From: Polaribacter sp. Q13
GTDB lineage: Bacteria; Bacteroidota; Bacteroidia; Flavobacteriales; Flavobacteriaceae
Assembly: GCF_016858305.2 (NCBI RefSeq)
Contig: NZ_CP074436.1
Span: 1,942,001 to 2,006,000, forward strand
DNA: 64,000 nucleotides
Reading direction: 5' to 3'
Of the stretch, positions 43,824-53,416 are shown one piece after another. The number at the start of each line of letters is the position of its first letter. Within the stretch, counting starts at the first letter, position 1. A program made the translations under genes and the position numbers. Under the pieces are notes generated by a model. The model ran no database searches. It was not told the origin of the DNA and saw only the letters and a list, made by a program, of their open reading frames with translations.

Positions 43824-44081
43824 CTATTTATCAATAGAACCTAAAACGCGTTTCATAAAAGTATTTAACGCCTCTTTCTTTGGTGTACCGTCTTTTACCA
43901 TTTTATCAACTTCAAGAGCACCATACATATTAGAAATTAACTCGCCTATAACATCTAATTCTTCGTCTTTTAAAGACGGAACTTCTGTTAAAGCTTCTAG
44001 AGTTTCAATAGTTTCCAAAACATAATCTTGATCGTTTTCTTCGATAAAATTAGTTAAATGTTTTATTACAGGTAGTTTCAT
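43824..44081 (-). CDS. DUF6952 family small protein
   Basis: An 85-residue acidic, helical protein that I recognise as the flavobacterial DUF6952 type (MKLPVIKHLTNFIEEN...LDVIGELISNMYGALEV). No function is known. Its start follows the thioredoxin gene stop by 2 bp, so it is tightly coupled to a redox operon and may serve the thioredoxin or peroxiredoxin. Confidence 0.75.
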   Translation of the reverse strand: MKLPVIKHLTNFIEENDQDYVLETIETLEALTEVPSLKDEELDVIGELISNMYGALEVDKMVKDGTPKKEALNTFMKRVLGSIDK

Positions 44082-44083
44082 AA

Positions 44084-44392
44084 TTAGACAACTTCGTTTA
44101 CTAAATCCTTTAAAACTTCAAACTTATTTGTTTGCGTTTGATTTACTAATTTACCATCTACAAAAGTGGCAAATGTTGGTAAATTACTAACATCTGCTAA
44201 TTTTCTGCTTTCAGGAAATTTCTCTGCATCTGCTATTACAAAAACCATCTCTTCATTTTCTGAAGATAATTTTTTAAATTTTGGTTTCATAATTCTACAG
44301 TTTCCACACCAAGTGGCAGCATACTGTACTACTACTTTCTTATTGTCAGCAACTATATTTGCTAAATTATCTTGACTTAATTCTTGTACCAT
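44084..44392 (-). CDS. Thioredoxin family protein
   Basis: A 102-residue thioredoxin-fold protein. The active site is WCGNC (C29 and C32), and the cis-Pro is in NLPTFATF. The CGNC dipeptide differs from the usual CGPC, so the redox potential probably differs. It lies 80 bp after the peroxiredoxin gene and directly before DUF6952, so a role as reductant of the peroxiredoxin is plausible. The 44393-44472 gap contains an imperfect hairpin but no obvious terminator. Confidence 0.9.
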   Translation of the reverse strand: MVQELSQDNLANIVADNKKVVVQYAATWCGNCRIMKPKFKKLSSENEEMVFVIADAEKFPESRKLADVSNLPTFATFVDGKLVNQTQTNKFEVLKDLVNEVV

Positions 44393-44472
44393 AATTTAAT
44401 ATATAATAGAAAAGGAGTCCGTGCTTATTCCCCCAAACTCACACGAACTTTTCCCTTTTCACAATTTATTTT

Positions 44473-45114
44473 TTAGTGAGAAGCTAAATAAGCTGCAGTT
44501 CCTTTTGCATCTGGAGACATTGCATCTTTACCTTCTTCCCAGTTTGCTGGACAAACCTCTCCATGAGATTGAACGTGTGCATAAGCATCAATTAAACGTA
44601 AAAATTCATTTACATTTCTACCAACTGGCATGTGGTTAATTCCTTCATGAAAAACAGTTCCTTCTTCATCAATTAAATAAGTTGCTCTATAAGTAACATT
44701 ATCTCCTTCTACTTGAATTGTTTGTGAAGCTTCATCAAAAGTTTCGTTTGTAATATCTAAAATACCTAAAATAGAAGACAAGTTTCTGTTAGTATCTGCT
44801 AAAATTGGGTAGGTAACACCTTCAATTCCACCATTATCTTTAGAAGTACTTAACCAAGCAAAATGAACTTCTGGAGTATCACAAGAAGCACCAATTACAA
44901 CGGTATTTCTTTTTTCAAATTCTCCTAAAGCCGCTTGAAAAGCATGTAATTCTGTAGGGCAAACAAATGTAAAATCTTTTGGGTACCAAAATAACAATAC
45001 TTTCTTTTTATTTTTAATTGCTTCTTCTAATACATTTACTTTGAACGTATCTCCCATTTCGTTCATTGCATCTACATTTAAATTTGGGAATTTTTTTCCA
45101 ACTGCTGTTGCCAT
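44473..45114 (-). CDS. Typical 2-Cys peroxiredoxin (AhpC/Prx1-like)
   Basis: A 213-residue peroxidase that reduces hydrogen peroxide and organic peroxides. The peroxidatic Cys is C52 in DFTFVCPTE. The resolving Cys is C188 in GEVCPANW, with the AhpC-like C-terminal tail. The pattern matches the Prx1/AhpC subgroup. It is divergent from katG across a 306-bp region containing OxyR-like sites, and upstream of a thioredoxin that could recycle it. The DUF6952 and thioredoxin genes probably follow on the same transcript. Confidence 0.94.
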   Translation of the reverse strand: MATAVGKKFPNLNVDAMNEMGDTFKVNVLEEAIKNKKKVLLFWYPKDFTFVCPTELHAFQAALGEFEKRNTVVIGASCDTPEVHFAWLSTSKDNGGIEGVTYPILADTNRNLSSILGILDITNETFDEASQTIQVEGDNVTYRATYLIDEEGTVFHEGINHMPVGRNVNEFLRLIDAYAHVQSHGEVCPANWEEGKDAMSPDAKGTAAYLASH

Positions 45115-45158
45115 TTTATATAAGTTTTATAATTATTAATATTCAATTTTCACTGATG

Positions 45159-45166
45159 CAAAGATA
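45159..45166 (-). promoter_or_regulatory. Predicted -7 box of the peroxiredoxin gene
   Basis: Minus-strand TATCTTTG, a TAnnTTTG match with a leader of about 40 bases. No well-placed -33 box. Confidence 0.35.
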
Positions 45167-45250
45167 AAAAGAAAGCAAAAAGAAAGTAATTATTTTAATG
45201 GTAACTTTTGATATTACTATAGTTTTTAATTATAATAAAAATAAAAACAA

Positions 45251-45265
45251 ATAGATTTTAGCTAT
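45251..45265. promoter_or_regulatory. Candidate OxyR binding site
   Basis: ATAG-ATTTTAG-CTAT matches the ATAG-N7-CTAT half of the OxyR consensus, including the preferred t and a within the spacer. It lies in the divergent prx-katG interval. The second half-site at the usual spacing is not conserved. OxyR controls ahpC and katB in Bacteroides. Confidence 0.4.
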
Positions 45266-45313
45266 TTACATAGATACAGAAAAGTAAATTCTTATTTTTA
45301 AAGAAATATCATC

Positions 45314-45353
45314 ATCTATTGTTTTAAACTATTACAAAATAAAAACAATAGAT
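45314..45353. promoter_or_regulatory. 12-bp inverted repeat upstream of katG
   Basis: ATCTATTGTTTT (45314-45325) and AAAACAATAGAT (45342-45353) are perfect complements 16 bases apart, and contain further CTAT and ATAG words. It may be an operator for a peroxide regulator or a transcript hairpin. It lies 68-107 bases before the katG ATG. Confidence 0.45.
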
Positions 45354-45376
45354 AAAAATTATTTAAAAACATATTG

Positions 45377-45384
45377 TAGGTTTG
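45377..45384 (+). promoter_or_regulatory. Predicted -7 box of katG
   Basis: TAGGTTTG matches TAnnTTTG, about 37 bases before the katG ATG; no TTTG at the usual spacing, consistent with activator dependence. Confidence 0.4.
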
Positions 45385-45402
45385 TCAAAAATTAAAACAT
45401 AA

Positions 45403-47595
<2,193 letters not shown>

Positions 47596-47604
47596 TTAAT
47601 AAAA

Positions 47605-47640
47605 AAAAGGATAAGCTTTTTTGTGAAAGCTTATCCTTTT
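47605..47640 (+). terminator. Terminator after katG
   Basis: A 15-bp perfect stem (AAAAGGATAAGCTTT / AAAGCTTATCCTTTT) 10 bases after the katG stop. The stem stands between katG and the ankyrin gene, so the latter depends on read-through or its own promoter. Confidence 0.85.
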
Positions 47641-47656
47641 AATAAACAAACTACTT

Positions 47657-48157
47657 ATGAATATTTTAAATACTTTTTTTGATGCAATTCAATCTGTGAA
47701 CATCAATGTAATAGAAACACTATTAAAAAGGTTTCCTAAATTGGCAAACGCACAAGATAAAAGAGGTTTTACGCCCTTAGTTTTTGCTACCTATTTTGAT
47801 AAAATAGAAATTGCAGAAACTTTAATAAATCACAATGCAAATGTAAATCATAGAGATGCTAAAGGAAACACCGCTTTATTAGGTGTCGCTTTTAAAGGTA
47901 ATGTTGATATCGCAAAACTTCTTTTAAAGAATAATGCAAATATGAATGTGCAAAACAATCTTGGTTATACACCTTTAATTTTTGCAACTATGTACAATCA
48001 ACTAAAAATGGTGGCATTTTTATTGGAACAAAATGCAGATTTATCTCTTAAAGATAAAGAAAACAAATCTGCCTTAGATTATGCAAAAGCTAAAGAATTT
48101 ACAGAAATAATCAGCATACTAGAAACTAAAGAAGCTACTTACTTGCAAACATTTTAA
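47657..48157 (+). CDS. Ankyrin repeat protein
   Basis: A 166-residue protein made of about four ankyrin repeats with the family pattern: DKRGFTPLVFATYFDKIEIAETLINHNANVN, then DAKGNTALLGVAFKGNVDIAKLLLKNNANMN, then NNLGYTPLIFATMYNQ and so on (longer runs are only outlined here). No signal peptide is visible, so it is likely cytoplasmic. In Pseudomonas aeruginosa an ankyrin protein (AnkB) is encoded with katB and supports catalase activity, so a similar helper role for KatG is inferred. It overlaps the convergent response-regulator gene by 23 bp at the 3' ends. Confidence 0.9.
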   Translation: MNILNTFFDAIQSVNINVIETLLKRFPKLANAQDKRGFTPLVFATYFDKIEIAETLINHNANVNHRDAKGNTALLGVAFKGNVDIAKLLLKNNANMNVQNNLGYTPLIFATMYNQLKMVAFLLEQNADLSLKDKENKSALDYAKAKEFTEIISILETKEATYLQTF

Positions 48158-49298
48158 TATCGTTTGCAGAGACTTCTTTTTCTCCCAAAATAATTAAACG
48201 TTCTACTACATTTCTTAATTCACGGATGTTTCCCGTCCAATCATATTCTTGTAATAATTTAATTGCAGCAGCAGAAAATGCTTTTTTAGGAGTGCCTTGT
48301 TCTACAGAAATTTTTCCAGTAAAAAAGTCTACCAATAACGGAATGTCTTCTCTTCTATCATTTAAAGACGGAACTTCAATTAAAATAACGGCTAATCTGT
48401 GATATAGATCTTCTCTAAATCTACCTTCTGCAATTTCTTCCTTTAAGTTTTTATTAGTTGCTGCAACAATTCTAACATTTACTTTAATGTCTCTATCAGA
48501 ACCAACACGCTGAATTTTATTTTCTTGCAAAGCACGTAATACTTTTGCTTGTGCAGACAAACTCATATCTCCTATTTCATCTAAGAAAATAGTTCCTCCA
48601 TTTGCTGCTTCAAACTTACCTGCTCTGTCTTTATTTGCACCAGTAAAAGAACCTTTTACATGACCAAATAATTCGCTTTCTATTAATTCTGATGGAATTG
48701 CAGCACAATTTACCTCAATTAAAGAACCTTTAGATCTATCTGATTTTTCGTGCAACCAATGCGCAACCAACTCCTTTCCTGTTCCATTAGGTCCTGTAAC
48801 TAAAACTCTTGCATCTGTTGGTGCTACTTTTTCAATCATCTCTTTTATATGAGAGATTGCAGCACTTTCACCAATCATTTGGTAGTTTTTACTAACCTTT
48901 TTCTTTAACCTTTTATTCTCTACAGTTAATACTTTTTTATCTAAAGCATTTCTAACTGTATTTAAAAGTCTGTTTAAATCTGGTGGTTTAGAAATATAAT
49001 CAAACGCGCCTAAACGCATTGTGTTTACTGCAGTATCTAAATCTCCATGCCCTGAAATCATTACAATCGGAATTTCTGGTTTTATTTTTTTTGCTTTCTC
49101 TAATACTTCAACACCGTCCATTTTTGGCATTTTAATATCACACAAAACCAAATCGTAATCATTATTTTTAATCATTTCAATTCCTAACAAACCATCTTCT
49201 GCCTCTTCTACATGGTAAGCTTCATTTTCTTCAGAAATAATCTTTGTTAAAACTCTTCTAATGGCGGCTTCATCTTCTATTATTAAAATCTTTGACAT
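48135..49298 (-). CDS. Sigma-54 activator response regulator without DNA-binding domain
   Basis: A two-domain protein: a receiver (1-120, phosphoacceptor D54 in LVLCDIKMPK, conserved K104 in YISKPPDL) and a sigma-54-type AAA+ domain (about 140-375). Walker A is GPNGTGKE (169-176) and Walker B TIFLDE. The sigma-54-contacting loop is GSFTGA (216-221) in place of GAFTGA. The R-finger region is GRFREDLYHRL. The protein ends at residue 387 (IKMFASK) right after the AAA+ domain, without the Fis-type helix-turn-helix expected at 400-460. The start overlaps the previous gene's stop by one base (TAATG). It is the last gene of the ABC-MscS operon. Confidence 0.9.
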   Translation of the reverse strand: MSKILIIEDEAAIRRVLTKIISEENEAYHVEEAEDGLLGIEMIKNNDYDLVLCDIKMPKMDGVEVLEKAKKIKPEIPIVMISGHGDLDTAVNTMRLGAFDYISKPPDLNRLLNTVRNALDKKVLTVENKRLKKKVSKNYQMIGESAAISHIKEMIEKVAPTDARVLVTGPNGTGKELVAHWLHEKSDRSKGSLIEVNCAAIPSELIESELFGHVKGSFTGANKDRAGKFEAANGGTIFLDEIGDMSLSAQAKVLRALQENKIQRVGSDRDIKVNVRIVAATNKNLKEEIAEGRFREDLYHRLAVILIEVPSLNDRREDIPLLVDFFTGKISVEQGTPKKAFSAAAIKLLQEYDWTGNIRELRNVVERLIILGEKEVSANDIKMFASK

Positions 49299-50167
49299 TA
49301 TATTTTAAATTTAATACCTGTTCTTAAATAAAACGCATTTACTTTATCTAAAGTATATACATTCTTTCTGTCTTTATCTCTTAAAACATTACTCAATCTA
49401 ATAGTGTAACCACTATAGGCAAACCACACTAAATGCTTTGTAAATTGATAGTTATAGCCTAAACCGGCCACCAATACAGATAAAGATATATTGTCTGCTT
49501 CTTTATTATCTATAATTATTGGCGTCTTTAAATGTGCAAAATAACCATCTAAACCTACAAAAGATTGTAAACTGTTTACTGGGTTTATTTTATATTTTAA
49601 ATTCATTTTAGGTACACCAACTGTATAAGACCATTTCTCATCTACTTGCCTAAAGTAATTTATTAAAGGTAACGGAAAAGGAACACCTGCAGTTGTATTA
49701 TAGGTTAACCCCAAAGTTAAACGATATGGCTTTGCTAAGTTTTTATCTTTTGTTCTATCTTTTATAAAAAAAAGACCTCCGTTAATAAAAAAATCTTCAT
49801 TCGTTATTTTGTGGGTTAAGGTTGCAGCTAACCTAGGCGTAAAACTATAAGCAACTCTCCAATAATCGCTTATTTTATGAGTGTATGCTAAATTTAAATC
49901 AATAACATTAATATTTTCTAGTAGTGCTGTATTAAAAGGATATTGATCTTTTAAATTTAAAAATATCCTATTAAATTCTGAACCTATAATTAAATAACTA
50001 CCTTCTTTTATTTTAATTGGATAATTAAACAACGCTCTAATTCTAGTATATTGATCATCAGATTTTTTTTGAGGAATAAAAGAATATTCTATTCTTGCTA
50101 AATCTGTTAATTGTGCATTTGCTATAAAGCTTGCAAACAATACTAGAATAATTAAAGATCTTTTCAT
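49298..50167 (-). CDS. DUF6268 family outer-membrane beta-barrel protein
   Basis: A 289-residue protein with a signal peptide (NAQ, about residue 19) and repeated amphipathic strands, such as YLIIGSEFNRIFLNL, YSFTPRLAATLTHKI, LLINYFRQVDEKWSYTVGVP-like and the end LRTGIKFKI. It is typical of DUF6268. The barrel is probably a small porin-like or sensor structure. It lies between the MscS gene (10 bp gap) and the response regulator (1-bp overlap), a context that suggests an envelope-stress function. Function unknown. Confidence 0.85.
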   Translation of the reverse strand: MKRSLIILVLFASFIANAQLTDLARIEYSFIPQKKSDDQYTRIRALFNYPIKIKEGSYLIIGSEFNRIFLNLKDQYPFNTALLENINVIDLNLAYTHKISDYWRVAYSFTPRLAATLTHKITNEDFFINGGLFFIKDRTKDKNLAKPYRLTLGLTYNTTAGVPFPLPLINYFRQVDEKWSYTVGVPKMNLKYKINPVNSLQSFVGLDGYFAHLKTPIIIDNKEADNISLSVLVAGLGYNYQFTKHLVWFAYSGYTIRLSNVLRDKDRKNVYTLDKVNAFYLRTGIKFKI

Positions 50168-50177
50168 TTTATACTTA

Positions 50178-51053
50178 TTAAACTAATGGTTGTGTATTAG
50201 AGTAAACATGTACATCTCTTTGTGGATATGGAATTGAAATATTGTGCTCTTTAAACTTCTTATTAATTTCGAAACGCAAATCACTTTGTACAAATCTTGT
50301 TTCAAAACTATCATTTAACGAAAACACTAGTTTGAAATTTAGTGAACTATCTGCAAAATCTGTAAATAAGACATTTGGCTCTGGTCTTTTTAAAATTTTA
50401 CGATGGTTTTTTGCAGTGTCTAATAAAATTTGTTTTACCAAATCTACATCGCTTCCATAAGCAACACCAACGGTTACAGATTCTCTAGTTTCAATGCCGT
50501 TTTCAGTCCAATTAAATAAAATATTGGTTAAATATAAGTGATTAGGAATTACCAATACTTTATTATCTATAGTAACTGCCCTTGTGGTTCTTAAACGAAT
50601 TTCTAAAACTCTACCTACTTTTCCTTCTAACTCAATAATATCTCCCACATGCACGGATTGATCTACTAAAATAAAGATTCCAGAAAGAATATCCTGAAAC
50701 AACGTTTGTAATGCCAAACCAACACCTATTAAAAGAGCCGCAGATGCAGCAAATACAGCTGTTACATTTACACCAGAAACATGCATTGCCACCAAGAAAA
50801 TAATTAAATAAACAAACCATCTAAGGTAACTAAAGACGGTTCCAAATTTATGTTTATCATTTTCAGGCAATTTTTTTGTAACTATTCTTCTAATTAATTT
50901 AAGAAGAATTGAAGTTAAAAATAAAGCAAAAATTATATACAACAGCCCTCTAAGACTTACACTAATTTCATTAGAAAAATGAATAGTATAATCTAATATA
51001 GAATTTGCTTTCTCTATAATATCACCAGTAACTTCCTGTACGTTATCTTGCAT
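50178..51053 (-). CDS. Small-conductance mechanosensitive channel (MscS family)
   Basis: A 291-residue MscS homologue. Three hydrophobic segments (about 33-53, 75-93, 97-118) precede the beta domain. The pore-lining helix is AASAALLIGVGLALQTLF, and the downstream DILSGIFILVDQ and VGRVLEIRLRTTRAV match the MscS signature. It releases osmolytes on hypo-osmotic shock. It starts just before the ABC permease stop (stop and start are adjacent) within the same operon. Confidence 0.93.
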   Translation of the reverse strand: MQDNVQEVTGDIIEKANSILDYTIHFSNEISVSLRGLLYIIFALFLTSILLKLIRRIVTKKLPENDKHKFGTVFSYLRWFVYLIIFLVAMHVSGVNVTAVFAASAALLIGVGLALQTLFQDILSGIFILVDQSVHVGDIIELEGKVGRVLEIRLRTTRAVTIDNKVLVIPNHLYLTNILFNWTENGIETRESVTVGVAYGSDVDLVKQILLDTAKNHRKILKRPEPNVLFTDFADSSLNFKLVFSLNDSFETRFVQSDLRFEINKKFKEHNISIPYPQRDVHVYSNTQPLV

Positions 51054-52379
51054 TTACCCTTTATACTTCAACCATTTATATAAATCTTTATAAGTAGGTT
51101 TTTTACCATACATTAAAATACCTACGCGATAAATCTTTGCTGCCAACCATACCATAAACACAAATGTAACCAATAATAACGTCATAGAAATGGCCAACTC
51201 ATACCAAGAAACTCCAAAAGGAACTCTCATTAACATAACAATAGGACTTGTAAATGGAATGTAAGAAAACAGTACCGCAATAGAACCATGAGGATCATTT
51301 ATAACGGTTGCAAAACCAACATAAATACCTAACATTAAAGGCAACATAATTGGCAACATAAATTGTTGCGTATCTGTTTCATTATCTACCGCTGCACCAA
51401 CTGCTGCAAACAAAGAACTGTATAACATAAAACCACCTAGAAAATAAAATATGAATAAAATAAACATTTTTAAAATTGGTAATTTTAAAATTTCCTGTAC
51501 CACTACTTGCATCTCCCCTCCACCAACTGCAGATTTCATTGCTTCCATTTGTTCTGCAGGTACTCTAGCCGATTGCATACCTACAACATCAACCCCAAAA
51601 ACAGAAGATGCAACGGTTGTTAGCACAAATAGTATAATTCCCCAAATAAAGAATTGTAATAACCCAGCAGAAGCATTTCCTATAATTTTACCTAGCATTA
51701 ATTGAAAAGGTTTTACAGATGATACTATAATTTCTATAATTCTGCTTGTTTTCTCTTCAATAACACTACGCATTACTGAGTTACCATATATAATAACAAA
51801 CATCATTAACAGATAACCAGCCATTGCACCAAGGCCTATTTTTAATCCGTTTATTAATTTTGAAGATTCTTCTCCAGAAAAATTAAACATTTTTATATCT
51901 GTATTAATTTTAGAAGCTTCTATTTTTTCTAAATCAATACCAAAATTATTTAGTTTTTCATGTCTTATCTTAGTCTCTATTTTATTTTCTAAAGAACCTA
52001 TTACAGACATCCCTGGAGAATCTGTAGAATAAAACTCTATAGATTTTGCTAGCAATTCTAAACTATCTTGTTTTGGGATAATCAAGGCTCCATAATAATT
52101 GCCTTCTTCTACTTTCTTTTTTGTTTCTTCAATCCCTAAAGCAGTATAATCTTTATAATGAATGGTTTTAGAATCTTTAAAATCTTCTTTAGAAAACAAG
52201 CCTGAATTATCTACATAGACAACTTCTTTAACTTTTTCTTCATTTTTTTGCATCAGAAAATAAACCAAAGCACCCATACCTAACATTAATAAGGGACTTA
52301 AAAAAGTCATCATTATAAATGATTTATTACGAACCTTAGCAATAAATTCTCTATGTATAATTAGTTTTAACTTGCTCAT
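51054..52379 (-). CDS. ABC-2 type permease, NatB-like
   Basis: A 441-residue membrane component of an ABC-2 exporter, with an N-terminal helix, a large extracytoplasmic domain (about 45-170, with VDNSGLFSKEDF) and six C-terminal helices. The motif VMRSVIEEKTSRIIEIIVSSVKPFQLMLGKIIG (about 205-237) is characteristic of the NatB family. NatB-type exporters extrude sodium or peptides; the substrate here is unknown. Its stop is one base before the start of mscS, and its start is 1 bp after the NatA stop, so the operon is tightly packed. Confidence 0.92.
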   Translation of the reverse strand: MSKLKLIIHREFIAKVRNKSFIMMTFLSPLLMLGMGALVYFLMQKNEEKVKEVVYVDNSGLFSKEDFKDSKTIHYKDYTALGIEETKKKVEEGNYYGALIIPKQDSLELLAKSIEFYSTDSPGMSVIGSLENKIETKIRHEKLNNFGIDLEKIEASKINTDIKMFNFSGEESSKLINGLKIGLGAMAGYLLMMFVIIYGNSVMRSVIEEKTSRIIEIIVSSVKPFQLMLGKIIGNASAGLLQFFIWGIILFVLTTVASSVFGVDVVGMQSARVPAEQMEAMKSAVGGGEMQVVVQEILKLPILKMFILFIFYFLGGFMLYSSLFAAVGAAVDNETDTQQFMLPIMLPLMLGIYVGFATVINDPHGSIAVLFSYIPFTSPIVMLMRVPFGVSWYELAISMTLLLVTFVFMVWLAAKIYRVGILMYGKKPTYKDLYKWLKYKG

Positions 52380-52380
52380 T

Positions 52381-53313
52381 TTATAAACTGTTTTTATTTA
52401 TTGCCTGAATAAAAATATCGTTTGCACTTGGTATCAATTCTACAAAATGTTGCACTTCTCCGCTACTTGTTAAAAAAGACAACAAATCGTTTGCAGAATT
52501 TCCTTCCGTTAATTTTACATTCATAGTTAAACTATCATTCAATAATTTAAAGTTGGATGGAAAAACTTCAAAGCGCTCTTTTAATTTTGCTTCCACTTCT
52601 TTAGGATGATCCGCATGAAGCCCCACTTGAAAAGTATGAGTTCTAAACTGACGTTTGATATCATCTAACTTTCCATCTAAAATCTTGTTCGATTTATCTA
52701 TTAAGGCTATTTCATCACACATTTCTTCTACAGATTCCATTCTATGCGTAGAAAAAATAATGGTTGCTCCCTCATCTCTAAGTTGTAAAATTTCTTTGGC
52801 AATTAATTGCGCATTAATAGGATCGAACCCAGAGAAAGGCTCATCAAAAATTAATAATTTAGGATTGTGCATTACCGTTACAATAAATTGCACTTTTTGC
52901 GCCATTCCTTTAGATAGTTCTTCAATTTTCTTGTTCCACCAAGCAGAAATATCAAATTTATCAAACCAATATTTCAAACGTTTTTTAGCTTCGGCTTTAC
53001 TCAATCCTTTTAATTGCGCTAAATACAAAGCCTGCTCTCCTACTTTCATAGATTTATACAAACCACGTTCTTCTGGTAAATAGCCAATTTGTGCTGTATG
53101 ATGCGGTGCTAATACTTCTCCATCTAAAATAATAGAACCACTATCTGGCATTGTTATTTGGTTGATAATTCTAATTAAAGATGTTTTTCCGGCTCCATTT
53201 GGGCCTAATAATCCAAAAACACATCCTTTAGGAATATGTAATGAAACATTATTTAATGCTCTAAAATCGCCATAGTTTTTTACAACATTGTTAACTTCTA
53301 GTAAATTTTTCAT
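52381..53313 (-). CDS. ABC transporter ATP-binding protein, NatA-like
   Basis: A 310-residue ATPase for the adjacent ABC-2 permease. Walker A is GPNGAGKT (about 37-44), the signature is ELSKGMAQKVQF, and Walker B is LLIFDEPFSGFD. A C-terminal DUF4162-like extension (QVGLHADHPKEVEAKL onward) follows. First gene of the five-gene operon, with a -7 box 41 bases upstream. Confidence 0.93.
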   Translation of the reverse strand: MKNLLEVNNVVKNYGDFRALNNVSLHIPKGCVFGLLGPNGAGKTSLIRIINQITMPDSGSIILDGEVLAPHHTAQIGYLPEERGLYKSMKVGEQALYLAQLKGLSKAEAKKRLKYWFDKFDISAWWNKKIEELSKGMAQKVQFIVTVMHNPKLLIFDEPFSGFDPINAQLIAKEILQLRDEGATIIFSTHRMESVEEMCDEIALIDKSNKILDGKLDDIKRQFRTHTFQVGLHADHPKEVEAKLKERFEVFPSNFKLLNDSLTMNVKLTEGNSANDLLSFLTSSGEVQHFVELIPSANDIFIQAINKNSL

Positions 53314-53353
53314 CTGCCTTTTAATAATTTTTCTGAAAAGTTCTCAGTAATTA

Positions 53354-53361
53354 CAAACTTA
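53354..53361 (-). promoter_or_regulatory. Predicted -7 box of the NatA-NatB operon
   Basis: Minus-strand TAAGTTTG matches TAnnTTTG, about 41 bases before the NatA start. The nearest TTTG is too far to be a -33 box. Confidence 0.35.
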
Positions 53362-53416
53362 CATATTTTCTATGTATTAGTATTTAAATACCCCCAAACG
53401 TTACAAGTTAAATGGT

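Noticed and set aside
44393..44472. Possible terminator between the peroxiredoxin and thioredoxin genes
   Set aside because: Only an imperfect, mismatched hairpin (AAAAGG...CCCTTTT type) is present, without a clear T run on the minus strand.
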